The translations under genes were made by a program, and so were the position numbers. From the NCBI GenBank assembly GCA_947624635.1, contig CANQLF010000013.1:1-14140 (forward strand): DNA of 14,140 nt, in the 5' to 3' direction. The DNA is from an uncultured Bacilli bacterium. Its GTDB lineage: Bacteria; Bacillota_I; Bacilli_A; RF39; UBA660. Every line of letters starts with the position of its first letter. Positions within the stretch are counted from its first letter, which is position 1. The notes beneath the pieces were generated by a model. The model ran no database searches. It worked only from the letters and a program-made list of their open reading frames with translations, and was not told the origin of the DNA. This document shows positions 1 through 6,156 of the stretch, piece by piece.

Positions 1-799
1 AATTATCAATAGCTTTTCTATATATTGAAGTTACTAAATAAACATATTCAACACTTTTCATTCTTCCTTCTATTTTTAGGCTATCTACATTACTTTTTAG
101 TATTTCATCTAGGTATTCTATTGTACATAAATCTTTTGTACTAAGTAAGTATTTACCATTTGTATTTATTATTTGTTCGTTATTTTTATTTTTTTCTAAC
201 AGATCATATTCTAATCTACAAGGTCCTGCACATAATCCTCTATTTCCACTTCTTTTACCTATTACACTACTAAGTAGGCATTGTCCAGAATAAGACATAC
301 AAAGTGCGCCATGAATGAATATTTCTTTTTCTATATCTATATTCATTTTATTTATTTCTTTTAAGGATACTTCACGAGCTAGTACTACTCTTTTAACTCC
401 TAAATCTTTTAATATTTTTAAGCCTTCTATATCTGTTATATTCATTTGGGTTGATGCATGTATTTCTAGATCTTTAAATTTATCTTTTATTATTTTTATT
501 AATCCTAAATCTTGTATTATTACTGCATCTACTCCTGTTTTATATAAAAATTCTATGTAATTTATTACATCGTCTATTTCACTTTCATAGATTGTAGTGT
601 TTATTGTTACATATACTCTTACATTATATATGTGTGCATAATTTATTACATATTGCATCTCTTCATTAGTAAAATTATTTGCGAAGGCCCTTGCCCCAAA
701 ATTTTTACCACCTAAATATACTGCATCAGCACCTGCATTTATTGCGGCATAAAACATATCGATGTTTCCAACTGGAGAAAGTAATTCTATTTTTTTCAT
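1..799 (-). CDS. Peptidase U32 family protein (RlhA/TrhP-like), N-terminal 266 residues, runs off window
   Basis: This is a U32-family protein. Characterised relatives (RlhA, TrhP/YrrO) hydroxylate 23S rRNA or tRNA wobble uridine rather than acting as proteases. The start is KKIELLSPVGN with the TIM-barrel motif AGADAVYLGG (residues 22-31). The family signature lies at 160-176 (EIFIHGALCMSYSGQC), followed by RGLCAGPC (187-194) and LKIEGRMKS (241-249). Cys167, 174, 190 and 194 match the conserved cysteines thought to bind a metal or Fe-S cluster. ATG at 797-799 is preceded by AGGAAGTG, a good ribosome site. A terminator-like hairpin lies about 20 nt upstream, so expression may depend on read-through from the 138-aa gene or on an unseen promoter. 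The C-terminus is outside the window, so I cannot separate the TrhP subfamily (about 400 aa) from longer RlhA types. A second U32 gene lies at the other end of the window. Confidence 0.93.
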   Translation of the reverse strand, partial: MKKIELLSPVGNIDMFYAAINAGADAVYLGGKNFGARAFANNFTNEEMQYVINYAHIYNVRVYVTINTTIYESEIDDVINYIEFLYKTGVDAVIIQDLGLIKIIKDKFKDLEIHASTQMNITDIEGLKILKDLGVKRVVLAREVSLKEINKMNIDIEKEIFIHGALCMSYSGQCLLSSVIGKRSGNRGLCAGPCRLEYDLLEKNKNNEQIINTNGKYLLSTKDLCTIEYLDEILKSNVDSLKIEGRMKSVEYVYLVTSIYRKAIDN

Positions 800-811
800 A
801 TTCAACACTTC

Positions 812-840
812 CTAAAAGAAAAAAGTGGTTTTCCACTTTA
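812..840 (-). terminator. Intrinsic terminator or attenuator between the 138-aa gene and the U32 gene
   Basis: On the minus strand AAAGTGG (839-833), loop AAAA and CCACTTT (828-822) are followed by a T-rich tail (TTTTTTCTTTT). The stem overlaps the TAA stop of the upstream gene. The tail abuts the ribosome site of the U32 gene, leaving no room for a separate promoter between them. It may therefore act as a partial terminator that sets the ratio of the two genes. Confidence 0.8.
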
Positions 841-1254
841 ATGTAACATGTTAAGTAAGTTTATTTTGAACATATCTTTTTCTTGATGTTCTTTTGATAC
901 AACTACACCTTTATATGTTGTAAGTTCTGTACGATGTCCTTCATCTAGAATTGAGTCAGGTGTTATTGTATTTAACATTACTATATTATTGTTTTTATAT
1001 ACTGTATAATGAAGCACTATATCACCATGAACCTTAACGAACATTTCATCAGTTGGTAATTTAAGTTCATAGTTAAAAGTATTTTCTTTTTTATCTTCAC
1101 TAACCATTGTTCCAGGGAATGTTCCTTCTCTAAACATTGGACAGTATTCAAATACGAATTTTTTATACGCTAACATATTGTATTTTTTTAATGCACGTTC
1201 TCTTTTTCTAAATTCGTTTTCATCTAAGTATTCAATAATATAAGAATTTTTCAT
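838..1254 (-). CDS. Hypothetical protein, 138 aa, soluble
   Basis: I do not recognise this protein. It begins MKNSYIIEYLDENEFRKRER, is rich in charged residues, and has no membrane segment or signal peptide. It looks like a compact alpha/beta cytoplasmic protein with several beta-rich stretches (VKVHGDIVLHYTVYKN, ELTTYKGVVVSKE). I chose the ATG at 1252-1254 because GGGGGT sits about 6 nt upstream. An in-frame ATG five codons earlier (1269) has no ribosome site and overlaps this one. It is the first gene after a near-perfect promoter at 1321-1349 and is followed by a terminator hairpin and the U32 gene, so it is probably well expressed. The context suggests housekeeping rather than mobile origin. 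Confidence 0.8.
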   Translation of the reverse strand: MKNSYIIEYLDENEFRKRERALKKYNMLAYKKFVFEYCPMFREGTFPGTMVSEDKKENTFNYELKLPTDEMFVKVHGDIVLHYTVYKNNNIVMLNTITPDSILDEGHRTELTTYKGVVVSKEHQEKDMFKINLLNMLH

Positions 1255-1320
1255 ATTATCAACCCCCATTAAATCAAATAGTAAAACCCCTATTTATCCT
1301 TTTTTTGTTAACGTGCATAC

Positions 1321-1349
1321 ATTATACCAGAAAATGCGATACTTGTCAA
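1321..1349 (-). promoter_or_regulatory. Consensus sigma-A promoter for the 138-aa gene
   Basis: Read on the minus strand: TTGACA (1349-1344), a 17-nt spacer, then TATAAT (1326-1321). A TG one base upstream of the -10 gives an extended -10. The expected transcription start is near 1314, leaving a leader of about 60 nt before the ATG at 1254. The target-site repeat of IS copy 1 begins only 10 bp upstream of the -35. Confidence 0.9.
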
Positions 1350-1358
1350 CTACCTCAT

Positions 1359-1368
1359 GGCAAGTGGG
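1359..1368. repeat. Target-site duplication of IS copy 1, left copy
   Basis: GGCAAGTGGG lies directly outside the left inverted repeat of IS copy 1 and recurs perfectly outside its right end at 2878-2887. The exact boundary is ambiguous by a base or so because the element itself starts with G residues. With the preceding T, TGGCAAGT at 1358-1365 also matches 4370-4377, right of IS copy 2. Confidence 0.8.
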
Positions 1369-1390
1369 GGGCGTAAAAATTTTTAGGGGG
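1369..1390 (+). repeat. Left terminal inverted repeat, IS copy 1
   Basis: 22 bp, perfect complement of 2856-2877. The outer tip GGGCGTAAA resembles GGGTGTAAA of IS copy 2, so the two elements belong to related groups. Confidence 0.9.
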
Positions 1391-1415
1391 CATTTGCGTG
1401 CCCTTCTATTTTTTG
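1388..1415 (+). terminator. Terminator-like hairpin just inside the left end of IS copy 1
   Basis: GGGCA (1388-1392), loop TTTGCG and TGCCC (1399-1403) are followed by TTCTATTTTTT. The stem is only 5 bp and overlaps the -35 of the transposase promoter. It could block transcription entering from outside the element, as many IS do, but the support is only the sequence. Confidence 0.4.
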
Positions 1416-1422
1416 ATATACT
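1394..1422 (+). promoter_or_regulatory. Weak promoter of IS copy 1
   Basis: TTGCGT (1394-1399), a 17-nt spacer and TATACT (1417-1422). The -35 keeps only TTG plus one partial match, as expected of a low-level transposase promoter. It lies 27 bp before the orfA start. Confidence 0.5.
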
Positions 1423-1448
1423 GAAAAAGAATAGAGGTTGGTGTGTAA

Positions 1449-1712
1449 ATGTTAAAAAATAAAGAGAAGATAAAACAAGAATTAAAGAATAAAATAGAGA
1501 AAGAAATAGATAAATATGTGGATGCAATGGATAGTGGATTTGAAAAAGATTTTTTTCCAATAGATGAAATAGAAGAATTATGGGGAAATGCAATAAAAAA
1601 TTGTAATTTCGTATTACAACAAGGGACAGAAAATATACTTAATTCTATAGAAGAAAAAGAAATAATATCTAAAAAAAAGAGAATTAATAGGTATCAAGAA
1701 ATTCAAAAATAA
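1449..1712 (+). CDS. IS copy 1 orfA, 87 aa, N-terminal part of transposase
   Basis: This small, highly charged helical protein (many Glu and Lys) corresponds to the N-terminal region of ISKra4-type transposases. Its end (EEKEIISKKK, then NRYQEIQK) aligns with orfA of copy 2 (DEKELISKK) and with the start of the copy 2 transposase (GYQLKN). Translated in the +1 frame, the stretch after CAAAAAT gives NKGRRTIK running straight into the downstream transposase. orfA and transposase were therefore probably one protein, now split by a frame change at the A5 run near the orfA stop, or joined by frameshifting. The ATG is preceded by AGAGG about 11 nt upstream. Confidence 0.75.
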   Translation: MLKNKEKIKQELKNKIEKEIDKYVDAMDSGFEKDFFPIDEIEELWGNAIKNCNFVLQQGTENILNSIEEKEIISKKKRINRYQEIQK

Positions 1713-1731
1713 AGGAAGAAGAACAATAAAA

Positions 1732-2853
1732 ATGACACTATTATATGGTGAAATTATAATAAATAGAGCAATATTACAAATTAAAGGTAATGTTAATTTA
1801 GAAGAATATAATTTAAAATCAAAGGAAATTATTCCCTTTGATGAAAAAATTAAAATTAATAATTTGCCATTTAAAATATCAAAAGAGATGATGAATGAAA
1901 TTGCTTTTTGGGCTCAAAATCAGTCATCATTTTCAAGTGCAAAAAAGTTACTAGAAAGATATAGAAATGTAGATATAAACGCAGATACTATTTTACAAGT
2001 TACAGACTTTGTTGGAAAATTAGTATTTGATGAGGAAGATAGAATATCCAAAGAAAACTATGATAATATTGCGAACATAGCGACACTAGATAAAGAAAAA
2101 ACTAAAACCAACTTGTATGTCGAAGTAGATGGTGCGGCTATTAATACAAGAGTTGAAGATGAAAATGGATCTACTTGGAAAGAAAATAAACTTGGAATTA
2201 TTTTTGATGATAAAGATTTATATAGAAGAAAAGATGGAAGTAATATGATTACGAAAAAAGAGTATATTCCATATTTTGGTAATGCAGAAGAATTTAGTAA
2301 ACATTTATTTAGCGGTATGATAAAACACGATTATCAAAGTTATGAAAATGTAATTTTCATAACAGATGGTGCTACATGGATAAGGAACATGATAAATGAA
2401 TTTTATCCAAATGCAATTCAAATTTTAGATTTATTTCATCTAAAAGAAAACATACACGAATATGCAAAAGTAATATTTAAAGATAACGAAAGAAAAATCA
2501 AAAATTTTGATAAACGAATGATAGAAAGAATATACAATCAAGAATTCGATTTAATATTTATTGAACTAAAAAAATATAAAGGTATTAAATTACCTTCAGG
2601 AGTAGTTAATTTAGTAACTTACATTGAAAACAACAAAGATAAAATGGATTACAGAAAATACGAAAAAAATGGTTGGTTTGTTGGTAGTGGCGCTATTGAA
2701 AGTTCTAATAAAACTGTTGTTCAAAGAAGACTAAAACAAGCTGGAATGCGTTGGAGTGTTAATGGTGCACAATATGTTTTGTCCTTAAGAGCAAAATTTG
2801 AAAGCGAACTTTGGAATTCTGATGTCAGAAAAAGAGTACTAGCTTTTTGCTAG
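1732..2853 (+). CDS. ISKra4-like DDE transposase, copy 1, 373 aa
   Basis: The protein matches the ISKra4 pattern. VEVDGAAINTRVED carries the first acidic residue (Asp133). WKENKLGIIF follows. FITDGATWIRN carries the second (Asp212), then AIQILDLFHLKENI. VGSGAIESSNKT carries the probable catalytic Glu323, followed by RRLKQAGMRWS near the C-terminus. All three acidic residues and the GSG motif are intact. The ATG at 1732 follows AAGGAAGAAG, but homologous sequence continues upstream in the same frame (GRRTIK before the Met). The annotated Met is therefore likely internal to a longer, frame-split protein. Confidence 0.88.
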   Translation: MTLLYGEIIINRAILQIKGNVNLEEYNLKSKEIIPFDEKIKINNLPFKISKEMMNEIAFWAQNQSSFSSAKKLLERYRNVDINADTILQVTDFVGKLVFDEEDRISKENYDNIANIATLDKEKTKTNLYVEVDGAAINTRVEDENGSTWKENKLGIIFDDKDLYRRKDGSNMITKKEYIPYFGNAEEFSKHLFSGMIKHDYQSYENVIFITDGATWIRNMINEFYPNAIQILDLFHLKENIHEYAKVIFKDNERKIKNFDKRMIERIYNQEFDLIFIELKKYKGIKLPSGVVNLVTYIENNKDKMDYRKYEKNGWFVGSGAIESSNKTVVQRRLKQAGMRWSVNGAQYVLSLRAKFESELWNSDVRKRVLAFC

Positions 2854-2855
2854 CA

Positions 2856-2877
2856 CCCCCTAAAAATTTTTACGCCC
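2856..2877 (-). repeat. Right terminal inverted repeat, IS copy 1
   Basis: 22 bp, perfect inverted match to 1369-1390. It starts three bases after the transposase stop codon TAG (2851-2853), so no spare sequence exists at this end. Confidence 0.9.
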
Positions 2878-2887
2878 GGCAAGTGGG
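2878..2887. repeat. Target-site duplication of IS copy 1, right copy, at the junction with IS copy 2
   Basis: GGCAAGTGGG repeats 1359-1368 exactly. The first 7-8 bases are old chromosomal target; the last 2-3 G residues belong to the left tip of IS copy 2. Confidence 0.8.
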
Positions 2888-2912
2888 GTGTAAATTTTTT
2901 TTGTAGGTAAAA
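2886..2912 (+). repeat. Left terminal inverted repeat, IS copy 2
   Basis: 27 bp, perfect complement of 4343-4369, including a T8 run. The outer tip overlaps the right target repeat of copy 1. Confidence 0.9.
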
Positions 2913-2951
2913 ACACCTAATTATAGTACAATATATATAGTAGGTGGAGAT

Positions 2952-3188
2952 ATTGAAATAGAAGAAAAAATAAAAAAAGAAATAAAAGATTATAAAGAAA
3001 AGTTTAATAAATTAGTGAATGGTGATAAATTGAATATTTCGACAATAGAAGATTTATTATTGGATAATTACAAATTACATCAAAAAAACATGAATCAATA
3101 TACGGAAGAATTATTATCACAAAAAATAGATGAAAAAGAATTAATTAGTAAAAAAAACAAGAATGGAAAAAGCAAGGATATCAATTAA
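2952..3188 (+). pseudogene. IS copy 2 orfA, about 78 codons, no standard start codon
   Basis: An open frame starting near IEEKIKKEIKDYKEKF and ending KNGKSKDIN is equivalent in place and composition to orfA of copy 1; both contain an E(I/L)ISKK stretch. A strong ribosome site (AGGTGGAG, 2942-2949) is followed by ATT at 2952 or ATA at 2958 in frame, not ATG, GTG or TTG. The start was probably ATG and is mutated, unless ATT is used. At TAGTAAAAAAAAC (A8, 3150-3157) a -1 shift would join it to the transposase frame. Confidence 0.6.
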
Positions 3189-4336
3189 AAAATCTAGGAA
3201 AAAGAAAATTAGAAATAATTTTATTAAATGGGAAAATAACAATTTATAGAACCGTATTACAAATAGTTGGTGATATAAATTTGGAAGATTATAATTTAAA
3301 AAGTAAATTAATCGTACCATTGGATGAGTATCTTGGAATAGATAAATTACCATTTAAAGTATCAATACGAGCTATGATAGAAATAGCTTTTTGGGGACAA
3401 AATCAATCATCATTTAAAAGAGCAAAAGAAATAATTAAGCAAGTTTATAATATAGACATTTCTGTAAATAATGTTTTAAAAGTAACAAAGTTTATAGGCA
3501 AAATAGTATATGATCATAGTTATGATAAAGCATTAAATATATGGAATAACAGAGCAAATATCAATATTAATTGTACCAATAAGAAAGGAACATTATACAT
3601 ACAAGCAGATGGTGCAGCTGTAAATACAAGAGTAGAAGATGAAAATGGCTCGACATGGAGAGAAAATAAATTGGGAATATTATTTTCGGAAAGTGATTTA
3701 TATAAAAGAAAAGATAAAGCTAATCAAATAATGCATAAAGAATATGTAGCTTTTGTGGGAAGTATTGAAACCTTTAGAATATTAATATTTGCAAAAGCGG
3801 TAGAACTTGAATATTGGAAATATGAAAATATTGTGTTCATATCAGATGGAGCAACATGGCTTAGAAATATGATAAGTGAATTATTTCCTGAAGCAATACA
3901 AATATTAGATAAATATCACTTAATAGAAAACATATATGATTATGGAAAGTTTATTTTTAACGGCGATATGAAAAAAGTTGAAACATTTAAGGAAAAAATT
4001 ATGAGATACTGTTACTCCAACAAATATAACTTAATTGAAAAAGAACTAAAAAAATATAAAGATATATCAATACCATCAACTGTTTGTAATCTACCAGTAT
4101 ATTTAAAAAATAACAAAGATAAAATAGATTATTCTACATATGAGCATAATGGATGGTTTGTAGGAAGCAGAGCAATAGAAAGTTCTAATAAAACTGTTGT
4201 ACAGCAAAGATTAAAACAAGCTGGGATGAGATGGAGTGTTGATGGAGCTAATTATTTAATAATTTTAAGATGCTATCAAGAAAGCAATCATTGGAGTGAA
4301 ATAGAAAAAATAGTAGTTGATTGTATTAATCAATAG
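3155..4336 (+). CDS. ISKra4-like DDE transposase, copy 2, possible -1 frameshift product
   Basis: The homologous frame begins right at the A8 run (KQEWKKQGYQLKN, GKRKLEIILLNGKI) and runs to the TAG at 4336. A TTG at 3281 is the first conventional start but would remove conserved N-terminal sequence. Motifs: IQADGAAVNTRVED (first Asp), FISDGATWLRN (second Asp), AIQILDKYHLIENI, AIESSNKTVVQQRLKQAGMRWS (Glu). The residue before AIES is Arg (VGSRAIES) where copy 1 and the family consensus have Gly. With no start codon upstream in this frame, translation would need -1 frameshifting from orfA. Otherwise this copy is dead. Confidence 0.8.
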   Translation, partial: KQEWKKQGYQLKNLGKRKLEIILLNGKITIYRTVLQIVGDINLEDYNLKSKLIVPLDEYLGIDKLPFKVSIRAMIEIAFWGQNQSSFKRAKEIIKQVYNIDISVNNVLKVTKFIGKIVYDHSYDKALNIWNNRANININCTNKKGTLYIQADGAAVNTRVEDENGSTWRENKLGILFSESDLYKRKDKANQIMHKEYVAFVGSIETFRILIFAKAVELEYWKYENIVFISDGATWLRNMISELFPEAIQILDKYHLIENIYDYGKFIFNGDMKKVETFKEKIMRYCYSNKYNLIEKELKKYKDISIPSTVCNLPVYLKNNKDKIDYSTYEHNGWFVGSRAIESSNKTVVQQRLKQAGMRWSVDGANYLIILRCYQESNHWSEIEKIVVDCINQ

Positions 4337-4342
4337 CTACTA

Positions 4343-4369
4343 TTTTACCTACAAAAAAAATTTACACCC
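4343..4369 (-). repeat. Right terminal inverted repeat, IS copy 2
   Basis: 27 bp, perfect inverted match to 2886-2912. It begins 6 bp after the transposase stop. Confidence 0.9.
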
Positions 4370-4377
4370 TGGCAAGT
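4370..4377. repeat. Target-site duplication right of IS copy 2
   Basis: TGGCAAGT matches 1358-1365 left of IS copy 1. Removing 1366-4377 joins two flanks into a plausible uninterrupted intergenic region. Confidence 0.7.
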
Positions 4378-4461
4378 TTTTTACCTATGACTTTACCCTT
4401 AAAAATGACAAATATTATTATTATTAGAATAAGTAAAATAATCTTTAAAATTTATATTTTT

Positions 4462-4503
4462 ATAAAAGAAAAATCTAGTATGTATTAATTTACACACTAG
4501 ATT
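4462..4503 (-). terminator. Intrinsic terminator of the surface-protein gene
   Basis: On the minus strand AATCTAGTGTGTA (4503-4491), loop AATTAA and TACATACTAGATT (4484-4472) form a 13-bp stem with one G-U pair, followed by TTTTCTTTT. It lies 16 nt after the stop codon. The 84 bp between it and IS copy 2 (4378-4461) hold only AT-rich sequence with a short ATT repeat. Confidence 0.88.
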
Positions 4504-4519
4504 ATACACTATCTTTATC

Positions 4520-6094
4520 TTATCCAATAATCCATGGATTTTTTTCTGTCCCTGGTGCATTTTCAGAATCGTTATTATTTACTGTAAATGGTGCATCTGC
4601 ACTTATTGTTATAACTGGACGAGCTGCCATATCCGAGTCAGAGACCTTAGTGGCGCTCAACATGAGGAAGCCATAGCTCCAATAGAACAGGCTATCAGAA
4701 AAGGACGGCGAAATTGTCCAAAAGTCAGTTTTATTATAATAATATATTGTATTATTTGTAACTTTTTTCCAAGCTAAAGCTCCAGCATATACAATTTCAT
4801 CTGCACTTATTAATCCTGCTTTTGCTCTTACTTTATCTTCATCTCTTGCACATTTTAATGTTGGTTCTGGTGGTGTATTCCCGTCATTTTTCCATAATCT
4901 TGTTCTTACTGCAGAACCAAAAGAAGTTACGTCTTGTCTATCATTGCAAAATTCTGTATCTTGTATTAAACTTGCTAAATCTTTATTGTTTTTACATTCT
5001 TCGCAATCTTCTGTCGGACTTACAAATGTTTCTGTATACCAATTATCTACTGTTTGCTTTACTGCACTTCCTTCATAATCTGGTTTATTATTTGAACTCC
5101 ATGCTAAATTTAATCCTATATTGTGTTCAGCAATTAATTTTATACTTCCATCTTCATTTATTCGCACTATCCTCCATAATATTGCTTGACCTTTAGTTGC
5201 TACTGTTTGGTTAATAATATAAGGATCTTCATATACTTTATTTTGTACATCATTTGTGTATGTTCCAAATTGTACATAATTGTTCTCTACTGCTCCTCTA
5301 TAATAATATATATCTTTTGTACTACCATCATCTGATGTTGATATATCTCCTCGTAATTTATATAACCCTACATCCGTTGAATCTGCTGTAAATTGTGGTA
5401 AATCTGTTTTTATATTTCCTTTTTCTTTTTCACTTTTTAATATTGCTTGGGCTATTTTTTCTGATGGTGTTACTCCTTCTATATCTATATTAAAATCTAT
5501 TCCTTGTAATTTATTTTGTGCTTCATCTTTATTTTCTATGTAAATATATAATATATATTCTTGTATGTTTTCACTACTGCTTTCTACTTTTTTTGATATA
5601 TTTTTATTTGCAACTATCTTTTGTCTTTTATTTTCTTTTTCAAAATCTCCTGTTACAACTTCTATACCCTTTTCATCATATAATTTATATTTTACATCTT
5701 TTAATTCTCCACCAACTAAATTATTACCATCTCCATCAGTATCTTCAACATTTAATGATAAACCGCTTGGTGTTATAAATAAATCATATTTTACATCTAT
5801 TGTAGAATTATTTGTTACTTTTATTGGTATTTGTACTATATCTGTATTATCATTATTTTTGGTCATATCTTCTGTATCCCATGTTGTTGGTTTTATATCT
5901 TTTATATTTGTTGCTTCTGGATTAACTTCAACTACTAAATCTACTTTTGCTGTTGTTACCTGTTTAGATGTGGCTTCACTTTTTGCACTGAACCATGCAT
6001 AGGTTGCTCCTACTAATATTATTAATAACACTATTACTCCTATTATTGTTACTGTTATTATCTTATTTCTTCTTTCATTATTATTCTCTATCAT
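4520..6094 (-). CDS. TasA/CalY-leader surface protein, 524 aa, candidate DGR target
   Basis: A secreted or membrane-anchored protein. Residues 1-10 are polar and basic, and 11-31 form one hydrophobic helix. GATYAWFSAKSE (29-40) then VDLVVEV match the leader of TasA/camelysin-type proteins, which SipW-type signal peptidases cut. Residues 50-220 look like a beta-rich stalk with many Asp, Asn and Lys. From about 250, a domain common in uncultured gut Firmicutes follows (IYYYRGAVENNYVQFG, ILWRIVRINEDGSIKLI, VDNWYTE), with cysteine pairs EDCEEC, EFCND and LKCARD. The end is ISADEIVYAG, then DFWTISP, a GC-rich variable-looking stretch (about 454-493), AARPVITIS and NPWIIG. Start: ATG at 6094 with AGGAGGAG 9 nt upstream. 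It has its own promoter (with a G8 run) and terminator. The family name and recall of relatives come from memory. Confidence 0.85.
   Translation of the reverse strand: MIENNNERRNKIITVTIIGVIVLLIILVGATYAWFSAKSEATSKQVTTAKVDLVVEVNPEATNIKDIKPTTWDTEDMTKNNDNTDIVQIPIKVTNNSTIDVKYDLFITPSGLSLNVEDTDGDGNNLVGGELKDVKYKLYDEKGIEVVTGDFEKENKRQKIVANKNISKKVESSSENIQEYILYIYIENKDEAQNKLQGIDFNIDIEGVTPSEKIAQAILKSEKEKGNIKTDLPQFTADSTDVGLYKLRGDISTSDDGSTKDIYYYRGAVENNYVQFGTYTNDVQNKVYEDPYIINQTVATKGQAILWRIVRINEDGSIKLIAEHNIGLNLAWSSNNKPDYEGSAVKQTVDNWYTETFVSPTEDCEECKNNKDLASLIQDTEFCNDRQDVTSFGSAVRTRLWKNDGNTPPEPTLKCARDEDKVRAKAGLISADEIVYAGALAWKKVTNNTIYYYNKTDFWTISPSFSDSLFYWSYGFLMLSATKVSDSDMAARPVITISADAPFTVNNNDSENAPGTEKNPWIIG
4618..4735 (-). 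other. Candidate DGR variable region within the surface-protein gene
   Basis: Within 4621-4720 I count 50 G or C in 100 bases, while the rest of this gene is roughly a quarter to a third GC. The coding strand here uses TCG, CCG, CTG, CTC, GCC, GTC, GGC and AGC, which are rare elsewhere in the window. The length (about 118 bp), the place near the C-terminus, and the border at Arg-Pro-Val match variable regions of diversity-generating retroelement targets. No template repeat or reverse transcriptase is seen in this window. Recombination with foreign DNA is the alternative. Confidence 0.55.
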
Positions 6095-6133
6095 TTTCTT
6101 TTACTCCTCCTATTTTTAGTATTAACACTTTCT

Positions 6134-6152
6134 AAAAAGTTATCAACTTTTT
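6134..6152 (-). promoter_or_regulatory. Hairpin at the 5' end of the surface-protein transcript
   Basis: AAAAAGTT, loop GAT, AACTTTTT: a perfect 8-bp stem at or just after the expected transcription start and about 40 nt before the start codon. It could stabilise the mRNA 5' end or act as a weak attenuator (five U at the end). Confidence 0.5.
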
Positions 6153-6156
6153 ATCT

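Larger units (their letters stand above)
1369..2877 (+). mobile_element. ISKra4-like insertion sequence, copy 1 (about 1.51 kb)
   Basis: A complete-looking element is bounded by 22-bp perfect inverted repeats (1369-1390 and 2856-2877; outer tip GGGCGTAAAAA, inner end AGGGGG), each containing the palindrome TAAAAATTTTTA. It is flanked by 9-10-bp direct repeats. It carries a promoter, a small orfA and a DDE transposase of the ISKra4 type. The right end abuts IS copy 2, and the right target repeat uses the terminal G residues of copy 2. Copy 1 therefore landed at the left tip of copy 2 and is the younger insertion. Confidence 0.88.
2886..4369 (+). mobile_element. ISKra4-like insertion sequence, copy 2 (about 1.48 kb), older insertion
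   Basis: The ends are 27-bp perfect inverted repeats (2886-2912 and 4343-4369; outer GGGTGTAAA, then T8, then GTAGGTAAAA). TGGCAAGT follows the right end (4370-4377). The same octamer stood at the left end before copy 1 split it off (now 1358-1365), giving a 7-8-bp duplication. orfA and transposase are in different frames and orfA lacks a standard start codon. The transposase resembles copy 1 throughout but is clearly diverged, so these are two related elements, not a recent duplicate. Confidence 0.87.

Noticed and set aside
2839..2853. CTAGC-TTTTT-GCTAG hairpin at the stop codon of transposase copy 1 as a terminator
   Set aside because: The T run is in the loop and the stem is followed by ACCCCC, not a U tract.
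2886..4369. The two IS as one composite transposon or a duplication of one element
   Set aside because: The terminal repeats differ (22 bp versus 27 bp, different inner sequence), the transposases are diverged, and no cargo lies between them.
4822..5778. Plus-strand open frames opposite the surface-protein gene, and similar ones opposite the U32 and typA genes
   Set aside because: They are low-complexity Leu/Ser/Phe/Ile-rich antisense shadows without ribosome sites, opposite well-supported genes.
4520..6094. A complete DGR cassette in the window
   Set aside because: No reverse transcriptase motif is encoded in any frame that looks coding, and I found no second copy of the GC-rich 4618-4735 segment. 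Only the putative target is present.
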